The notes beneath the pieces were generated by a model that was not told where the DNA came from, did not search any database, and saw only the letters and a list, made by a program, of their open reading frames with translations. The translations under genes were made by a program, and so were the position numbers. This document shows, in pieces, positions 1 through 5,698 of a DNA stretch of 10,021 bases (position 1 is the first letter of the stretch; each line of letters starts with the position of its first letter). Source of the stretch: Campylobacteraceae bacterium (GTDB lineage: Bacteria > Campylobacterota > Campylobacteria > Campylobacterales > JALSKU01); contig WFMT01000064.1 in assembly GCA_015488975.1 (NCBI GenBank), positions 1 through 10,021 of the forward strand, given 5' to 3'.

Positions 1-5
1 ATATA

Positions 6-14
6 TGCTATACT
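6..14 (+). promoter_or_regulatory. Putative extended -10 promoter of moaA
   Basis: A TGC triplet at 6-8 is followed directly by TATACT at 9-14, which is an extended -10 arrangement. Transcription would start near position 21, leaving a very short leader that contains AGGA (27-30) six bases before the moaA ATG. Any -35 element would lie outside the window, so this rests on the -10 alone. Confidence 0.4.
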
Positions 15-36
15 ACAAAAAAAAATAGGATTTACT

Positions 37-1008
37 ATGTTGATAGATGGATTTGGAAGAAGAATTAATTATATAAGGGTTTCAGTAACTGAAAGATGTA
101 ATTTCAGATGTCAGTATTGTATGCCGGAAAAGCCTTTTTCCTGGGTTCCCAAGGAAAATTTACTGACATTTGAAGAGCTTTTTTTATTTTTAAAGGTTGG
201 AATTGATGAAGGTGTTGACAAGATAAGAATAACCGGAGGAGAGCCGCTTTTAAGAGCAGATTTGGATAAGTTTATAAAAATGATTAATGATTATAAAGAC
301 GGTATTGATATAGCTATTACTACCAATGCCTATCTTTTAAAAGGTATAGCTAAAAAGTTAAAAGATGCGGGGCTTAAAAGGCTCAATATTTCTCTTGATT
401 CGCTTAAACCTGATGTTGCACAGCAAATAGCTCAGAAAAATGTTCTAAAAAATGTTTTAGAGGGCATTGATGAGGCTTTAAAAGTTGGATTAAAAGTTAA
501 AATAAACTCTGTTCCTTTAAAAGGCATAAACAGTAATGAAATAGTAGAACTTTTAGAATATTGCAAAGATAAAAAAATGCAGATAAGATTTATAGAATAT
601 ATGGAAAATATACATGCAAATAAAAATATAAAAGGTTTGTATGGTAAAGAGATTGTTGATGAGATAAGAAAAAAGTATCATGTTAAAAAGATAGGCAGAG
701 AGGGGAGCTCTCCTGCATTTTTATATGAACTTGAAGATGGTTACAGGTTTGGCATCATTGATCCACATAAGCATGACTTTTGTGAGAGCTGTAATCGTAT
801 AAGGCTGACAGCAGAAGGAAATATTATACCTTGCTTATATTTTGATGAAGCTGTGAGTATAGCTGAAGCAGTTAAAAAAGGTGATGTCAAAGCAGCCAGC
901 GAAATATTAAGAGAAGTTTTAAAAAATAAACCGGAAAAAAATAGATGGGATGAAAATCCACCTGAGAAAGAGCTTTCTAACAGAGCTTTTTATCAGACAG
1001 GTGGATAG
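37..1008 (+). CDS. moaA: GTP 3',8-cyclase MoaA (molybdenum cofactor biosynthesis)
   Basis: MoaA is a cytoplasmic radical-SAM enzyme that rearranges GTP to 3',8-cyclo-GTP, which MoaC turns into cyclic pyranopterin monophosphate, the first intermediate of molybdenum cofactor. The 323-residue length is normal for the family. The N-terminal radical-SAM cluster CNFRCQYC is at residues 21-28, preceded by the typical 'RVSVTERC'. The SAM-binding 'GGEPLLR' follows. The second cluster is formed by C249, C252 and C266 (CX2CX13C), also diagnostic of MoaA. The chain ends in the conserved Gly-Gly pair ('YQTGG'), so the C-terminus is intact. The ATG has AGGA six bases upstream. The gene is physically separate from the sox genes, but its product is needed for the molybdenum enzyme SoxC encoded downstream. 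No other Moco gene is visible in the window. Confidence 0.95.
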   Translation: MLIDGFGRRINYIRVSVTERCNFRCQYCMPEKPFSWVPKENLLTFEELFLFLKVGIDEGVDKIRITGGEPLLRADLDKFIKMINDYKDGIDIAITTNAYLLKGIAKKLKDAGLKRLNISLDSLKPDVAQQIAQKNVLKNVLEGIDEALKVGLKVKINSVPLKGINSNEIVELLEYCKDKKMQIRFIEYMENIHANKNIKGLYGKEIVDEIRKKYHVKKIGREGSSPAFLYELEDGYRFGIIDPHKHDFCESCNRIRLTAEGNIIPCLYFDEAVSIAEAVKKGDVKAASEILREVLKNKPEKNRWDENPPEKELSNRAFYQTGG

Positions 1009-1012
1009 TTTG

Positions 1013-1042
1013 ATAGTAAAATAACAATTATTTCACTATTTT
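1013..1042 (+). terminator. Possible weak terminator after moaA
   Basis: Positions 1013-1024 pair with 1028-1039 across a CAA loop: 11 of 12 positions pair, with one A/C mismatch at 1018/1034. A short run of T follows (1039-1042). The stem is nearly all A/T with a single G-C pair, so it would be a weak intrinsic terminator at best. Confidence 0.35.
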
Positions 1043-1078
1043 AAAATATGATTACGAAATATAGAATCAGGAGAAAAA

Positions 1079-1705
1079 ATGAGAAATATAATCATGGTAT
1101 CAATTATTATATCTTTTTTAATGATAGGATGTAGTGATAATTCCAAAAAAAATACAGAGGCAAAAGTTGGGCAGCAAAGCGAACAGATAACTAAAAAGCT
1201 TGTAGTTAAAAAAACTTCAACCGTCACGAAAAATAGTAAAAATTTGACGGATGAAACAAAAGAAGTTGCTACAAAAGCAGTTACTGCTATAAAACGAAGT
1301 GCCAAAACAATTCTTAAAAAAACTAAAGAGTTGGCAAAAAAAGTAAAAAATAATGAAACAGTCCAAAAAGTTATTAAAAAGGTATCAAAAGAAACAAAAG
1401 CCCTTGTTAATATTGCAGATAGAGACGGCTTGTATAAAAAGGCCTCATCTCAGAAAAAAGATGATTTGAAAGCACCAAAACTTTTTACCAAATGTGCTGG
1501 ATGTCATGGCAATAAAGCACAAAAACATGCTCTTGGCGTATCAAAGATTATAGCCGGGTGGAGTGCTAAAAAGATAGAAAATGCACTCCATGGTTATAAA
1601 AACGGTACTTTTGGTGGTGTAATGAAAGGTGTTATGAAAGGGCAAGCTTCATCTTTGAGTGATAAAGATATAAAGGTATTGGCAAATTATATTTCGAAAT
1701 TATAA
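1079..1705 (+). CDS. Monoheme c-type cytochrome lipoprotein with lysine-rich stalk
   Basis: This 208-residue protein appears to have three parts. Residues 1-18 are a lipoprotein signal peptide ending in the lipobox M-I-G-C, with C18 as the probable lipidation site. Residues about 22-120 are a highly charged Lys/Thr/Val/Glu-rich segment without proline, probably helical. Residues about 133-208 form a small class I cytochrome c with heme motif CAGCH at 139-143, a Met-rich 'GVMKGVMKG' loop that should supply the axial Met, and a C-terminal helix ending in 'ANYISKL'. The cytochrome domain resembles the c553-type carriers of Campylobacterota. It probably shuttles electrons in the periplasm while tethered to a membrane; the partner is not evident. 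The ATG has AGGAG (1069-1073) five bases upstream. The aminotransferase follows after 27 bases, so the two may be cotranscribed. The fold assignment is firm, the role is not. Confidence 0.8.
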   Translation: MRNIIMVSIIISFLMIGCSDNSKKNTEAKVGQQSEQITKKLVVKKTSTVTKNSKNLTDETKEVATKAVTAIKRSAKTILKKTKELAKKVKNNETVQKVIKKVSKETKALVNIADRDGLYKKASSQKKDDLKAPKLFTKCAGCHGNKAQKHALGVSKIIAGWSAKKIENALHGYKNGTFGGVMKGVMKGQASSLSDKDIKVLANYISKL

Positions 1706-1732
1706 GAATAATGATAACAAAGAAAGAAAAGT

Positions 1733-2839
1733 ATGATATGTAAAAAAATGAATTCATTTATTGTAATGGATATACTCAAGAGTGCTTTACAGTATGAAGA
1801 TACCATACATTTTGAGATAGGGCAGCCAGATATCCCTCCTTCAGCCAAAGTGAAAGAAGCATTAAAGACAGCAGTAGAGAAAAATCTTTTTTCATATACA
1901 CAGAGTTTTGGTATAAAAAGTTTAAGAAGTCTGATAGCAAAAAATTATAAAGAAGAATATGGTGTTGACATAGAAGCTTCTCAAGTTTTATTAACACCAG
2001 GAACTAGCGGAGCATTTTTAGTAGCATATTCTATAGCTTTAAGACATGGGCAAAAGCTTGCTCTAAGCGATCCATCATATCCTTGTTATAAAAATTTTGC
2101 ACATCTTTTAGATATAGAACCTATTTTTTTTGATATAGGCAGAGAAAATAACTATCAACTGCGAGTTCAAGATATAAAAGATAAGCAATTTGATGCTTTG
2201 CAAATATCTTCACCATCAAATCCGGTGGGAAATATATATGACAAGAATAACTTAAAAGAGTTAATTAGATTTTGTGATAAAAAAGATATATCTTTTATAT
2301 CTGATGAATTATACCATGGGTTAAGCTATGATTTAAAGGCAAACAGTGCATTAGAATTTAGTGAAAATGTTTTTGTTATAAATGGATTTTCCAAATATTA
2401 CTGCATGCCAGGACTTAGACTTGGGTGGCTTATAGTCCCTAAAAAATACTTAAGAAGTGCAGAGATTGTGGCGCAAAATCTTTTTATTTCTGCACCGACA
2501 TTGAGTCAGTATGGAGCGATAGAGGCATTTGATAAAAAATATCTTAAAAGCACAAGAAGTGAATTTAAAAAAAGAAGAGATTATTTATACGGAGAGCTTT
2601 CTAAGTTATTTAACATAGAAGCAAAACCTGATGGTGCTTTTTATCTATGGGCAGATATATCTAAATACAGCGATAACAGCTTTGAATTTTCTAAAAGACT
2701 TTTAAGAGATAAACATGTGGCCTGTGCACCTGGTATAGATTTTGGAAAAAACAAAACATCAAAATTTGTCAGATTTGCTTACACAAGAGACATAGAACAC
2801 ATGAGTGAAGGAGTTGAAAGGTTGAAAAGTTATCTCTAA
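1733..2839 (+). CDS. Class I/II PLP-dependent aminotransferase
   Basis: This is a 368-residue fold-type I aminotransferase of the aspartate aminotransferase superfamily. Visible family landmarks are the 'GQPD' start of the small domain, 'TPGTSGAF' near residue 85, N163-P164 in 'SPSNPVG', D191 in 'SDELYH' (pairs with the pyridine nitrogen), the Schiff-base lysine K221 in 'GFSKYYCMPGLRLGW' with R229 for the phosphate, and R347 in 'VRFAY' for the substrate carboxylate. All catalytic positions are present, so the enzyme should be active. The amino donor and acceptor cannot be told from sequence alone. The start at 1733 lacks a strong Shine-Dalgarno (only an AG-rich tract upstream), and ATG 1748 (residue 6) is an alternative that would keep every motif. 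It follows the cytochrome gene by 27 bases without a functional link that I can see. Confidence 0.85.
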   Translation: MICKKMNSFIVMDILKSALQYEDTIHFEIGQPDIPPSAKVKEALKTAVEKNLFSYTQSFGIKSLRSLIAKNYKEEYGVDIEASQVLLTPGTSGAFLVAYSIALRHGQKLALSDPSYPCYKNFAHLLDIEPIFFDIGRENNYQLRVQDIKDKQFDALQISSPSNPVGNIYDKNNLKELIRFCDKKDISFISDELYHGLSYDLKANSALEFSENVFVINGFSKYYCMPGLRLGWLIVPKKYLRSAEIVAQNLFISAPTLSQYGAIEAFDKKYLKSTRSEFKKRRDYLYGELSKLFNIEAKPDGAFYLWADISKYSDNSFEFSKRLLRDKHVACAPGIDFGKNKTSKFVRFAYTRDIEHMSEGVERLKSYL

Positions 2840-2851
2840 GCAAAAATGATA

Positions 2852-2857
2852 TATAAT
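2852..2857 (+). promoter_or_regulatory. Putative -10 box for tRNA-Glu
   Basis: TATAAT at 2852-2857 lies 39 bases before the tRNA 5' end, with a poor -35 candidate (TTATCT, 2830-2835) at a 16-base spacing. In this AT-rich DNA a TATAAT arises easily by chance. The position just after the preceding stop codon and just before a tRNA is what gives it some weight. Confidence 0.4.
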
Positions 2858-2896
2858 TCTCATTCCTGACCAATATATTTTTATATAGTAAGTTGT

Positions 2897-2971
2897 GGCC
2901 CCTTCGTCTAGTGGTTAGGACACTGGCCTCTCACGCCGGTAACACGAGTTCGAATCTCGTAGGGGTCACCA
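2897..2971 (+). tRNA. tRNA-Glu (anticodon CTC)
   Basis: This is a 75-base cloverleaf with encoded CCA (2969-2971). The acceptor stem GGCCCCT (2897-2903) pairs with AGGGGTC (2961-2967), including one G-T. The anticodon stem CTGGC (2923-2927) pairs with GCCGG (2935-2939). The loop is CTCTCAC with anticodon CTC at 2930-2932, reading GAG. The T arm carries GTTCGAATC. The body matches the tRNA-Glu I know from Helicobacter/Campylobacter, which has TTC in the anticodon and a different anticodon stem. It may therefore be a second, GAG-specific glutamate isoacceptor. Confidence 0.95.
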
Positions 2972-2985
2972 GTTTATGTCATTTT

Positions 2986-3003
2986 TCCTAACAATTATTA
3001 GGA
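2986..3003 (+). promoter_or_regulatory. Quasi-palindrome overlapping the znuA ribosome binding site
   Basis: An 18-base near-perfect palindrome reads TCCTAACA and ends ATTAGGA, with a single mismatched pair (2992/2997). Its right end contains AGGA (3000-3003), which is the Shine-Dalgarno of the znuA-like gene starting at 3010. It could be an operator for a metal-responsive repressor or a small hairpin masking the ribosome site. The regulator is unknown, and the site does not clearly match the Zur or Fur boxes that I know. Confidence 0.35.
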
Positions 3004-3009
3004 TATATT

Positions 3010-3882
3010 ATGAAGCAAATATTTATACTGTTTTTCTTTTTTGTACCAATTTTTTTATTTGGAAAAATAAATGTAACCGTTAGCATTCTTCCTCAAAAAT
3101 ATTTTGTTCAAAAGATTGCCGGAAATTTGGCGAATGTTATTGTTATGGTCAGACCAGGCAGTGAACCAGCAAGCTATGAGCCAAAGCCCAAACAACTTTC
3201 TCATCTTTTAAAATCACAGATTTATTTTAGTATAGGAGTTCCGTACGAGAGAGTATGGCTTAAGAGATTTAAAGATATTAATCCAAAATTGATTTTTGTA
3301 AATACTGGTAAAAATATAAAAAAAATACCAATGCTTAGGAGTTATTCTTTTAGCTCAAAGATGAAAAAAAGATTAAAAATAAAAATATCTGATTTGGACC
3401 CTCATATTTGGCTTTCACCTTTATTGGTAAAGAAAATTGTTTTAAATATTGAAAAAGCATTTGTAAAAATAGATCCAAAACATGCGAAAATATATAAAAA
3501 GAATTTGGTAATGTTTGATAAAAGGATTGAAGCATTGCATAATTATGGTATTTTAAAATTAAAAAATTTAAGACACAGGAAGTTTATAGTATTTCATCCA
3601 GTATGGGGATATTTCGCAAAAGAATTTAATTTAAAACAGATTCCCATTCAGCTTGAAGGCAAAAATCCAAGCTTATTGACTTTAACAAAAATGATAAATT
3701 ATGCAAAAAAATCAAAGATAAGAGTAATTTTTGTGCAACCAGAATTTTCAAAAAAAAGTGCAGAAGTTATAGCTTCAAGCATCAAAGGAAAAGTTGTCGT
3801 TTTGGATCCGCTTGAGCTAAATTGGGAAGCGGGAATCAAAAAAGCGATAAATACATTTAGCAAAGTATTAAAAAATGAGTAA
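3010..3882 (+). CDS. znuA: ZnuA/TroA-like metal ABC transporter substrate-binding protein
   Basis: This 290-residue cluster A-I periplasmic metal-binding protein captures a divalent metal (zinc most often in this gene order, manganese possible) for the membrane transporter. A hydrophobic signal peptide covers residues 1-18 (cleavage likely after 'FLFG'), and 'VTVSILPQKYFVQKIAG' is the usual family opening. Candidate metal ligands are H132 in 'DPHIWLSP', H196 in 'FHPVWGYFAKEF', and D266 in 'VLDPL' or E245 in 'QPEFS'. The first ligand histidine of ZnuA ('P-H-T-Y-E-P') is absent: the equivalent stretch reads P-A-S-Y-E-P with A54. The histidine-rich acidic loop of proteobacterial ZnuA is also absent, replaced by a lysine-rich segment before residue 128. 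AGGA lies six bases before the ATG. It overlaps the ATPase gene by eight bases, which makes the transporter assignment firm. The metal is less certain. Confidence 0.85.
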   Translation: MKQIFILFFFFVPIFLFGKINVTVSILPQKYFVQKIAGNLANVIVMVRPGSEPASYEPKPKQLSHLLKSQIYFSIGVPYERVWLKRFKDINPKLIFVNTGKNIKKIPMLRSYSFSSKMKKRLKIKISDLDPHIWLSPLLVKKIVLNIEKAFVKIDPKHAKIYKKNLVMFDKRIEALHNYGILKLKNLRHRKFIVFHPVWGYFAKEFNLKQIPIQLEGKNPSLLTLTKMINYAKKSKIRVIFVQPEFSKKSAEVIASSIKGKVVVLDPLELNWEAGIKKAINTFSKVLKNE

Positions 3883-4657
3883 TCCTCCAACTATAGAAGT
3901 TAGAAATTTATATTTTGCTTATAACAATGAACCAGTCTTGGAAAATATCAACTTTGGTATTTCTACAAAAGATTTTTTAGCCGTCATTGGTCCAAATGGT
4001 GGTGGGAAAAGTACATTATTGAAGTTATTGCTTGGTATATTGATACCAAATAAAGGTAGTATTAAAATCTTTGGTAAAAAGCCAAAAGAGATCTGCTTAA
4101 AGTTAGGATATGTTCCACAAGATACAAATATAAATAAAAATTTTCCTATAAAAGTAACTGATGTAGTTTTGCAGGGACGCATAGGTATTTCCAAAAAATT
4201 TTGGGGTTTTTCAAAAGAAGATATTTTTATAGCTAAAGAATCCTTGGAAAAAGTAGGAGCTTATAATCTCAAAGATAAGAAAATAGGCGAATTATCAGGT
4301 GGTCAAAGGCAAAGAGTGTTCATAGCTAGGGCTTTATCAACGAAAGCTGATATCCTTTTGCTTGATGAACCGACTGCAAGCATTGACTCAAAGGGACAAA
4401 TCAGTCTGTACTCAATGCTTAAAGAATTAAATGCCAATAAAGGTATAATTGCAGTTAGCCACAATATAAATGTGGCGACAGGCTTTGCAAACAAGATAGC
4501 TTACACTAATAAAACTTTGTATATGCATAATTCTCCAGCTGTAAATAAAGATAAAATTTTACAAAATATTGGTAATTCTACAGAGCATATCTGCCCAGTA
4601 GAATTGATGGTAAATGAAAATATGTGCCTACACTCTCAAGATACAGATACAAAATAA
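3875..4657 (+). CDS. znuC: ZnuC-like metal ABC transporter ATP-binding protein
   Basis: This is the 260-residue ATPase subunit that powers metal import from the cytoplasmic face of the inner membrane. All ABC landmarks are present: Walker A GPNGGGKS (39-46), Q-loop 'YVPQ' (79-82), signature LSGGQ (140-144), Walker B LLLDEPTA (161-168) and the switch histidine H196 in 'AVSHN'. The C-terminal tail has 'EHICPVEL' and a second cysteine, C251. A similar His/Cys stretch is common in ZnuC-type ATPases. The ATG lies inside the 3' end of the binding-protein gene (eight-base overlap), and the TAA shares its last base with the permease ATG (TAATG), so translation of the three subunits is probably coupled. 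ABC ATPase is certain, and metal specificity follows from the neighbours. Confidence 0.93.
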   Translation: MSNPPTIEVRNLYFAYNNEPVLENINFGISTKDFLAVIGPNGGGKSTLLKLLLGILIPNKGSIKIFGKKPKEICLKLGYVPQDTNINKNFPIKVTDVVLQGRIGISKKFWGFSKEDIFIAKESLEKVGAYNLKDKKIGELSGGQRQRVFIARALSTKADILLLDEPTASIDSKGQISLYSMLKELNANKGIIAVSHNINVATGFANKIAYTNKTLYMHNSPAVNKDKILQNIGNSTEHICPVELMVNENMCLHSQDTDTK

Positions 4658-5481
4658 TGTATAACTCTTTAATAGAAATTATGTCATTACCTTTTATGCA
4701 ACATGCTTTTATGGCAGCATTTTTCGTAAGTATCTGCATAGGTATAATAGGAACATTTGTAGTTGTCAATAGGATGATTTTTTTAGCAGGAGGAATTGCT
4801 CATGGTTCATACGGTGGTATCGGTATAGCAATCTATTTGGGCATACTGCCTATGTTTGGAGCTGGAATATTTGCAATTATTCTGTCCTTTCTTATAGCTG
4901 TCATTTCTTATAAAAATAGCGAAAGAATAGATCCTGTTATAGGTGCAATGTGGGCAGCAGGAATGTCTATTGGTATCATTTTTATAGATTTGACACCGGG
5001 GTATCATGCTGATATTATGAGTTATCTTTTTGGAAGTATTATATCTGTTGCCTCAAGTGATCTTTGGATTATGGGAATATTGGATTTTTTAATAATTATT
5101 TTGGTTTCAATTTTTCATAAAGATTTATTGGCAATGAGTTTTGATAGAGAATTTGCAAAGCTTAGAGGAGTGAAGGATAAGATATTATACTATATGTTGA
5201 TAGTATTTATAGGAATTAGTGTTATTGTCACTATTAGAGCTGTTGGTTTGATATTGGTTATTGCACTTATGAGTATACCTCCTTTTATAGCAGAGAAGTT
5301 TTCGTCATCTTTGTATAAAATGATTTATATATCGACTATACTGACTCTGATTTTTACTTTCAGCGGATTGAGTATCTCATACTTTTACAATATAAGTTCA
5401 GGTGCAACTATCATACTTGTGGCATCCATCGTCTTTTTTTTATATTTGAGTATCTTAAAAATAATTCAATATATCAAATAA
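4657..5481 (+). CDS. znuB: ZnuB-like metal ABC transporter permease (ABC-3 family)
   Basis: This 274-residue integral membrane protein has roughly eight hydrophobic segments. It includes the family sequence 'FVVVNRMIFLAGGIAHGSYGGIG' (broken as residues about 32-54), typical of ABC-3 permeases for zinc or manganese, and a conserved cytoplasmic coupling region near 'FDREFAKLRGV'. I placed the start at ATG 4657, which overlaps the ATPase stop codon by one base. A GTG at 4624 in the same frame would add eleven polar residues, has no better ribosome site and would overlap the ATPase gene more deeply. This is the last gene of the transporter operon. A large A/T hairpin begins 48 bases after its stop. 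Confidence 0.92.
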   Translation: MYNSLIEIMSLPFMQHAFMAAFFVSICIGIIGTFVVVNRMIFLAGGIAHGSYGGIGIAIYLGILPMFGAGIFAIILSFLIAVISYKNSERIDPVIGAMWAAGMSIGIIFIDLTPGYHADIMSYLFGSIISVASSDLWIMGILDFLIIILVSIFHKDLLAMSFDREFAKLRGVKDKILYYMLIVFIGISVIVTIRAVGLILVIALMSIPPFIAEKFSSSLYKMIYISTILTLIFTFSGLSISYFYNISSGATIILVASIVFFLYLSILKIIQYIK

Positions 5482-5529
5482 TTAATATCAAATAATTTTA
5501 TAATATAAATAATTATTATATTATCATAA

Positions 5530-5563
5530 AACAATATATTATATTTTATAATAATATATTGTT
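5530..5563. repeat. Perfect 13-bp inverted repeat, possible terminator or operator
   Basis: Positions 5530-5542 are the exact reverse complement of 5551-5563, with an eight-base loop (ATTTTATA). Only one G-C pair sits in the stem, and no uninterrupted T tract follows at once, so it is a poor classical terminator for znuB, although a hairpin terminator is possible in such AT-rich genomes. Its right arm shares five bases with the next inverted repeat. Confidence 0.5.
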
Positions 5564-5577
5564 ACTCAATGTAACAA
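5559..5577. promoter_or_regulatory. Perfect dyad TTGTTAC-N5-GTAACAA upstream of sox promoter
   Basis: Two perfect seven-base arms (5559-5565 and 5571-5577) flank the spacer TCAAT. The dyad is centred about 91 bases before the predicted transcription start. Within it, T5562 and A5574 satisfy the T-N11-A rule for LysR-type regulators, but the odd spacer and arm sequence could also suit other dimeric regulators. It contains the only local cluster of G and C in the region, which favours a protein-binding site. Confidence 0.5.
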
Positions 5578-5622
5578 ATAAATCACTTTTTTATATATAT
5601 TTTATATATTATGCTATTTTTA

Positions 5623-5652
5623 TTGACATATTAATTATTCTTATAATATAAT
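5623..5652 (+). promoter_or_regulatory. Sigma-70-type promoter of the sox operon
   Basis: TTGACA (5623-5628) and TATAAT (5647-5652) are both exact consensus hexamers, separated by 18 bases. Transcription would start near 5659, giving a leader of about 40 bases before soxC. A second TATAAT (5642-5647) overlaps but would leave only 13 bases of spacer. An exact -35 is notable, since the -35 is usually weak in Campylobacterota. Confidence 0.65.
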
Positions 5653-5685
5653 ACAAATACTTTTTAATATTTAAGAATTAAAACT

Positions 5686-5694
5686 TAAGGAGGT
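5686..5694 (+). promoter_or_regulatory. Perfect Shine-Dalgarno deciding a TTG start for soxC
   Basis: TAAGGAGGT matches the anti-Shine-Dalgarno of 16S rRNA over nine bases and ends four bases before TTG (5699-5701). The next in-frame ATG (5735) has no ribosome site, only a T-rich stretch upstream. The site therefore supports the rare TTG start. Confidence 0.75.
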
Positions 5695-5698
5695 TTAA

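Larger units (their letters stand above)
5482..5698 (+). other. AT-rich intergenic control region upstream of soxC
   Basis: These 217 bases hold no credible gene. They are almost entirely A and T. They contain two overlapping perfect inverted repeats (5530-5563 and 5559-5577), a long run of alternating T and A tracts (about 5588-5612) that may act as a bent or UP-like element, a strong -35/-10 pair, and a perfect Shine-Dalgarno at the downstream end. The region separates the metal transporter operon from the sox operon. Confidence 0.8.

Noticed and set aside
1036..1305. Reverse-strand reading frame of 89 codons
   Set aside because: It is opposite the lysine-rich cytochrome stalk, where AAA-rich codons read as Phe/Leu on the other strand. 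No ribosome site or family resemblance. The same holds for the other reverse-strand frames at 1776-1997, 3350-4194, 4303-5007, 6281-6475, 7237-7756 and 8472-8732.
2897..2971. tRNA-Glu as an integration site for a genomic island
   Set aside because: No integrase gene and no repeated tRNA 3' end is seen within the window, and the downstream genes look native in base composition.
4624..4656. GTG start at 4624 for the permease gene
   Set aside because: It adds eleven polar residues before the first membrane segment and overlaps znuC by 34 bases. ATG 4657 in the TAATG junction is the usual coupled start.
5482..5698. Replication origin or phage attachment site in the AT-rich gap
   Set aside because: No DnaA-box cluster, no integrase or direct repeats nearby. 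A promoter and dyads explain the region better.
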